Part shown: positions 60,298-64,000 of the stretch, piece after piece
How positions within the stretch are numbered: position 1 is the first letter of the stretch
Layout of the letters: the number at the start of each line of letters is the position of its first letter
Program-made: the position numbers and the translations under genes
Notes under the pieces: generated by a model
What the model was told of the DNA's origin: nothing
What the model saw: the letters and a program-made list of their open reading frames with translations, nothing else
Databases searched by the model: none
DNA from: Oenanthe sinensis
Lineage: Eukaryota; Streptophyta; Magnoliopsida; Apiales; Apiaceae
DNA: 64,000 nucleotides
Direction of reading: 5' to 3'
NCBI GenBank assembly: GCA_028671895.1
Contig: CM053799.1
Location: 44,765,455-44,829,454, forward strand

Positions 60298-60395
60298 GTA
60301 CTCAATTCTCCAATTCTCTCTGTACTCTATCTCTATTCTTCTCATTCTTAATCTCTACCAAAGTTTTTTGTGTTTTTAATATTTTATTCTAAGCA

Positions 60396-63300
60396 ATGAC
60401 ATCTTCATCCAAGAAAGTTTCTCAAGTTGGATTTATATATGAATTGAACAACTTTGTGGCTTGCACGGTGGTTGAAGAAGCACCAAAGGAGTTCCATCCA
60501 TTGATGCAGTTTCTTGGAAGTTGCAAAGTGCAAAAAGCTTTGAAGGAAGCACCATAGATAATCTGCAACTTGGTGGAGGAGTTATGGACCACTGCAGAAG
60601 TTTCTGATGACTATTCAAGCATCAAATTCAACTACAAAAAACAAGGGTATATTCTAACCACTTTACTCTTAAATGAATGTTTAGATTTTCTTGTTAATAA
60701 TTCTGCTAATGCACCCACAGAATCAGATATTAGAAAAATGCTTAGGACTGTTAATTATGCTAATCCTGACATTAATTTAGGCCATGTAGTTAGAAAGCAT
60801 CTTAGGAGAGAATGGTCATATTTCTTTGATGCCATTATTAAATGTTTTAGTGGTAAAATCAGTAATTTTGATGCTATAACCTTTAGTATGCAACATATAG
60901 CTTACAGTATTTTATTTGATGGATTTCATAATTTTTCATCTATTTTATTAAATGAAATTCCTTCTAAATTAGGTAAAAAGTCTGATAGATCAAATCATAT
61001 TTATTATCTTAGATTTATCATGATTTTTATTAACCATTTTTTCAAAGAAATTGAGATTTGCAGGGGAACTGAAACTCTTGATTGTTAGACACAAAACCAG
61101 AGAGTATTCAAGGACCTGGTGAGAATTAACCTCCACAATGAGGTGGAATTAATCTATCCTGAGTTTGTAAAGGTATACATCTCTTCTTTAACTTCTTCTT
61201 CCAATCCCTAATCTTCTTTGCCTTCTGTGGCTATAGAGGGTGTTAGTTATGATCCCAACCCTCCTACCCAAGCTACACAACAAATTTCTAAACACAAATC
61301 TAAGAAACCAACCTCAACAGGTTCCCAAAAACCTATTATTGTAAAATTAAAGAAAAGAAAAACACCTATTGTGGTTGATAGATTAGAGGAGGCTGTTACT
61401 GGTGAGGGAACTAAAGAACATCAAAGAACTCAGAAGGATAAGGTGTGTGAGGGTGAGACAACCCAGCCTAGCCACTGCACAGTCTCCCAAAAGACTGTGG
61501 CAGTTGAAAAGGATTCTTCCACATCTCTATTGGCATCCTCTCAAAAGGATGTCAATATTGAAAAGAGCCCACAACTAGGGGCATTGAATAAGGGTGGGGA
61601 CACACAAGCCAACACCCCAATGACCTATATAAGGAGAAGTAAGAAAACAAGGTTTGCACTTGGGGGATGCACACACTGCAAAGCCACAGGAAACTATGGT
61701 GGAGCCTTCTATTTCTCAGTCCAATAAATGTGAAGATGCAGCCCCATTCTCTTTCTATTCCAATCCCTTCTTCACCCCCATTTCAAATTTCTTCAGAAAA
61801 TGTCTTGATAGACAATCAGGCATTTTTAAATTCTCCTTCTTTATTCATCAAGGAGAAGCCAACACTCTCTCTTGAGTCTCCTTCACAGGATTCTCAAGAC
61901 ACCATTTCCAACATCATTTCTAATCCAACATCTGTTGTTTCCATCTCATCAATTGATGTACTCTCATCAATTGATAATCAGTCATCGACTGATAAGACAT
62001 CGATCAATACACAACATCAATCGATGGGTATGCATCAATCGATGGATATCCCAAACACATCAGCTCCTTCTACTTTCACATCAATTGATACTCAAACAAT
62101 TGATGTTGCACACACACTACTAGGATCGAGTGAGTTGAGTGAGAGGCAGGATTGCAGCCTGCCAAAAGGAGAGGGAGTGAGTAAGGACATTCCTACTTCT
62201 TCTAGGAATGAGAGTAAAACACATGAGGGTCCCACCTTAGTAGGTACATCAAGTATGAGTGAGAGAGAGGTGAGGTTCCAGGATGAGATCCTGATGAAAA
62301 ATAGAGAGATGAGTGAGAGTGATAAAAGAATTATCTTATTTGCACAAGAACTTGAAATGGAGTTGATGTCTGAGGGGGAAAGAATTCAGGAGATATGGGG
62401 AGTCCCTAATACAAATGAAGCCAGTGGTAGTGGAGTTGATAAGGAGGCTGAACAATTGGAGAAGGTGGTTGCAGAAAATGAAGAAGTGGATGTAAGGGAA
62501 TTAGATCCAAGGAACTTTGTCCATCCTGATCCAAGATATCAACGGTTAGCTACTTTAACTAACAAGGATGCTGAAGTAATTCTGAGGTTGGAGCACACAG
62601 AACAAAGGACAAGAAGCTTGAAGGAGAGTTTAACAAATACTGTAGATATTTGTCACATGGCTCCTGATGACATTGATAATGACAGTGATGAAGAGCCATG
62701 AATGAGCACTATTGATGGAAGCTTGGCTGATGTTGAAACAGAGCTATTCTCTCAGTATAGGAGATCTATGATGGAGATAGACTTTGCAGATCCCACTCAA
62801 AGGAGAATTGCAAATTGTTTGAGGGATCAGTTGAGTGTTCAAAAGATGACAGTGACATGATTCAAATGTGAATTGGCCTCAATCAAAGACTCCATCACAT
62901 CCACCAAAGATGTTTTGGAGAGAAGGTTGGATAAAAAATTGCCTCATGGCACTCTCCATCACATTCAGTAAAAGTTCTTAAAAAATGTAAAGGGTTTCAC
63001 TGACTTGGAGAAAAGGGATCTGCCATAGAGTCCAAGATGGATGACATTATCAGAGGCCAAGCCCTTCATACATAGATTCTTCAGAAGTTTCTAGACATGA
63101 TGCCACCACCTCCTTCTTATGATGATAATAAAAAGGGGGAGAACACTGATAAGAGGGATAATGATGACAATGATGGTTGAAATGGAGTTGCTGGGAGTAG
63201 CAGGTTTGCAGGAGCTAGTAGTGGTGGTGCTAGTAGGAGCAATAAGGAGACAGGTGAAACCAGAAGCAACAAAAGGCAATCATCAAGGTCAACCAAGGAT

Positions 63301-64000
63301 GATTTGGAGAAGAAAAAGAGTAATGCACATAAATTTTATGATAACTTGGAAGCTAGAAGGATTTCTAGAGAAAAGGAGACAAATGAACTAATTGAAAAAG
63401 AAAGAAGAAGGTTTGAGCAGCTAAAGCAAAGCACGGAGTTGATGACAAAGGCTGCCCAAATAGGGAATTTGGATGAACTCATTGCACAGACCAAAGCTGT
63501 GAATGAGAAAGGAAGATGCTAATGAAGTTGATTTTTATGCAGAGAAATTTCTTTAATTAGAAGAAAAGAAAAAGGGGAAAGCATTATGGTTGAAGAGGCG
63601 AAGAAAAAGAAGGAAAGATTTTCAGGAGAAAAGTTGTTATAGGGAGCCATTACTTTAGGAATCTCAGATGCTGCTAGGAGAGAAAATGAGGATGAAGAAA
63701 TAGCAAGGCAAATGCATATGGAATGGAACCAAATGGATGCAACTGAAGACCAATCTACAAAACCAAAGAGACAGATTAAAATGGCCAGGAAAAAGGTTTT
63801 GAAGCCCCAAGAAAATGTTCAACAAGAACAATCTACATCCAAGGAAGGACAAGGAGAAATGGTTACAGAAACTACAAGAGAGAGTGTTCTTGAAGGTTAT
63901 GAAATGAAGGATGTGCCAAAGATTAGTGGGAAGGGTTTAATAGGCTGCAAAACTTATGCTGCAACTTCAAATCATGAGGAGTGCATGAGTTTGGAATATG
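60396..64000 (+). pseudogene. Copia extra 3' ORF (env-position ORF), interrupted, runs off the window
   Basis: It starts MTSSSKKVSQVGF at 60396. A TAG at 60555-60557 interrupts; the same frame continues to 61088, again from about 61092 to 61727, then shifts by one frame and runs to 62701, with further broken pieces to the end. First part (about 60570-61075): a helical domain (YILTTLLLNECLDFL; DIRKMLRTVNYA; HIYYLRFIMIFINHFF) that resembles the putative plant transposon protein domain common in such ORFs. Middle: Lys/Ser/Thr-rich low complexity with a Ser-Ile-Asp array. End (62250 onward): charged, coiled-coil-like (RFQDEILMKNREMSESDKR; later KKKSNAHKFYDNLEARRISR). I see no signal peptide or clear transmembrane segment, so calling it an envelope protein is not supported. 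Confidence 0.75.
61948..62106. repeat. ATCAATTGAT-like word array 3 (in extra ORF)
   Basis: ATCAATTGAT at 61948, 61966 and 62080; ATCGACTGAT at 61984; ATCGATCAAT at 61999; ATCAATCGATGG at 62016 and 62034; CAATTGATG at 62098. It encodes repeated Ser-Ile-Asp or Gln-Ser-Met-Asp, in the extra ORF rather than in pol. Confidence 0.9.

Larger units (their letters stand above)
55956..64000 (+). mobile_element. Ty1/copia retrotransposon, SIRE/Maximus-like, 5'-truncated, with extra 3' ORF
   Basis: Order is gag tail with zinc knuckle, protease, integrase, reverse transcriptase, RNase H (to about 59763), then about 630 bp of non-coding DNA and a long extra ORF region that leaves the window. Integrase before reverse transcriptase defines Copia; an additional 3' ORF and the wording of gag and protease point to the SIRE clade. 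No 5' LTR and no gag N-terminus are present: homology to the flanking segmental duplication stops at about 55955 and gag begins mid-protein. Many in-frame stops show it is inactive. Confidence 0.92.

Noticed and set aside
60396..64000. Naming the extra Copia ORF an envelope gene
   Set aside because: Position after pol is like env in SIRE elements, but no signal peptide, transmembrane anchor or cleavage site is visible; it is mostly helical or low complexity.

Overview
The window is plant nuclear DNA, most likely from a eudicot. It is A+T-rich and dense in transposons. It carries spliced genes with GT-AG introns whose products match plant families: a LAMMER kinase, a GET2/CAML-type membrane protein, a PAM2-CUE CID protein and POT1. 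I cannot name the species. The SIRE-type Copia element with a large extra 3' ORF is compatible with an asterid such as an Apiaceae member, but that is only a guess. Exon coordinates were worked out by hand from splice sites, reading frame and family resemblance.

Layout. 1-1.9 kb: broken Ty3/gypsy chromovirus pol with a chromodomain. 1.9-4.1 kb: hAT-like relic with a BED zinc finger. 5.1-11.2 kb (+): complete 12-exon LAMMER kinase of the AFC3 type (396 aa); intron 10 holds a Harbinger-type element with a second inverted-repeat element inside it. 12.2-15.3 kb: gag-only LTR retrotransposon with two LTRs, the 5' one truncated. 15.7 kb: Stowaway MITE. 17.6-21.6 kb (-): two-exon GET2-like ER receptor subunit (269 aa). 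23.1-26.3 kb (-): CID5/CID6-like protein (182 aa) with a long 5'UTR intron. 26.5-28.3 kb: two neighbouring solo LTRs with intact target-site duplications. 28.9-29.9 kb (+): frame-broken NDR1/HIN1-like (LEA_2) gene. 30.3-48.4 kb (-): complete 10-exon POT1 gene (467 aa) spread over 18 kb, its introns packed with MITEs, two solo LTRs and local tandem repeats. 49.2-55.9 kb: degenerate tandem segmental duplication containing a 58-codon small-peptide gene and a frameshifted sister copy. 55.95-64.0 kb: 5'-truncated, stop-riddled Ty1/copia element of the SIRE type, whose extra 3' ORF runs off the window.

The cellular genes are housekeeping functions: splicing-factor kinase, tail-anchored protein insertion, poly(A)-binding-protein interaction and telomere/telomerase. 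I see no sign that they form one pathway. AFC3-like and GET2-like are neighbours here, and from memory they are also close together in Arabidopsis (At4g32660 and At4g32680), which suggests old microsynteny. The least expected signals are: (i) an ATCAATTGAT-like word array that recurs in three non-homologous parts of the Copia element, one directly upstream of a TATA box, a CT-rich leader and the extra ORF; (ii) two solo LTRs, each with its own different short-word array; and (iii) the duplicated small-peptide locus.
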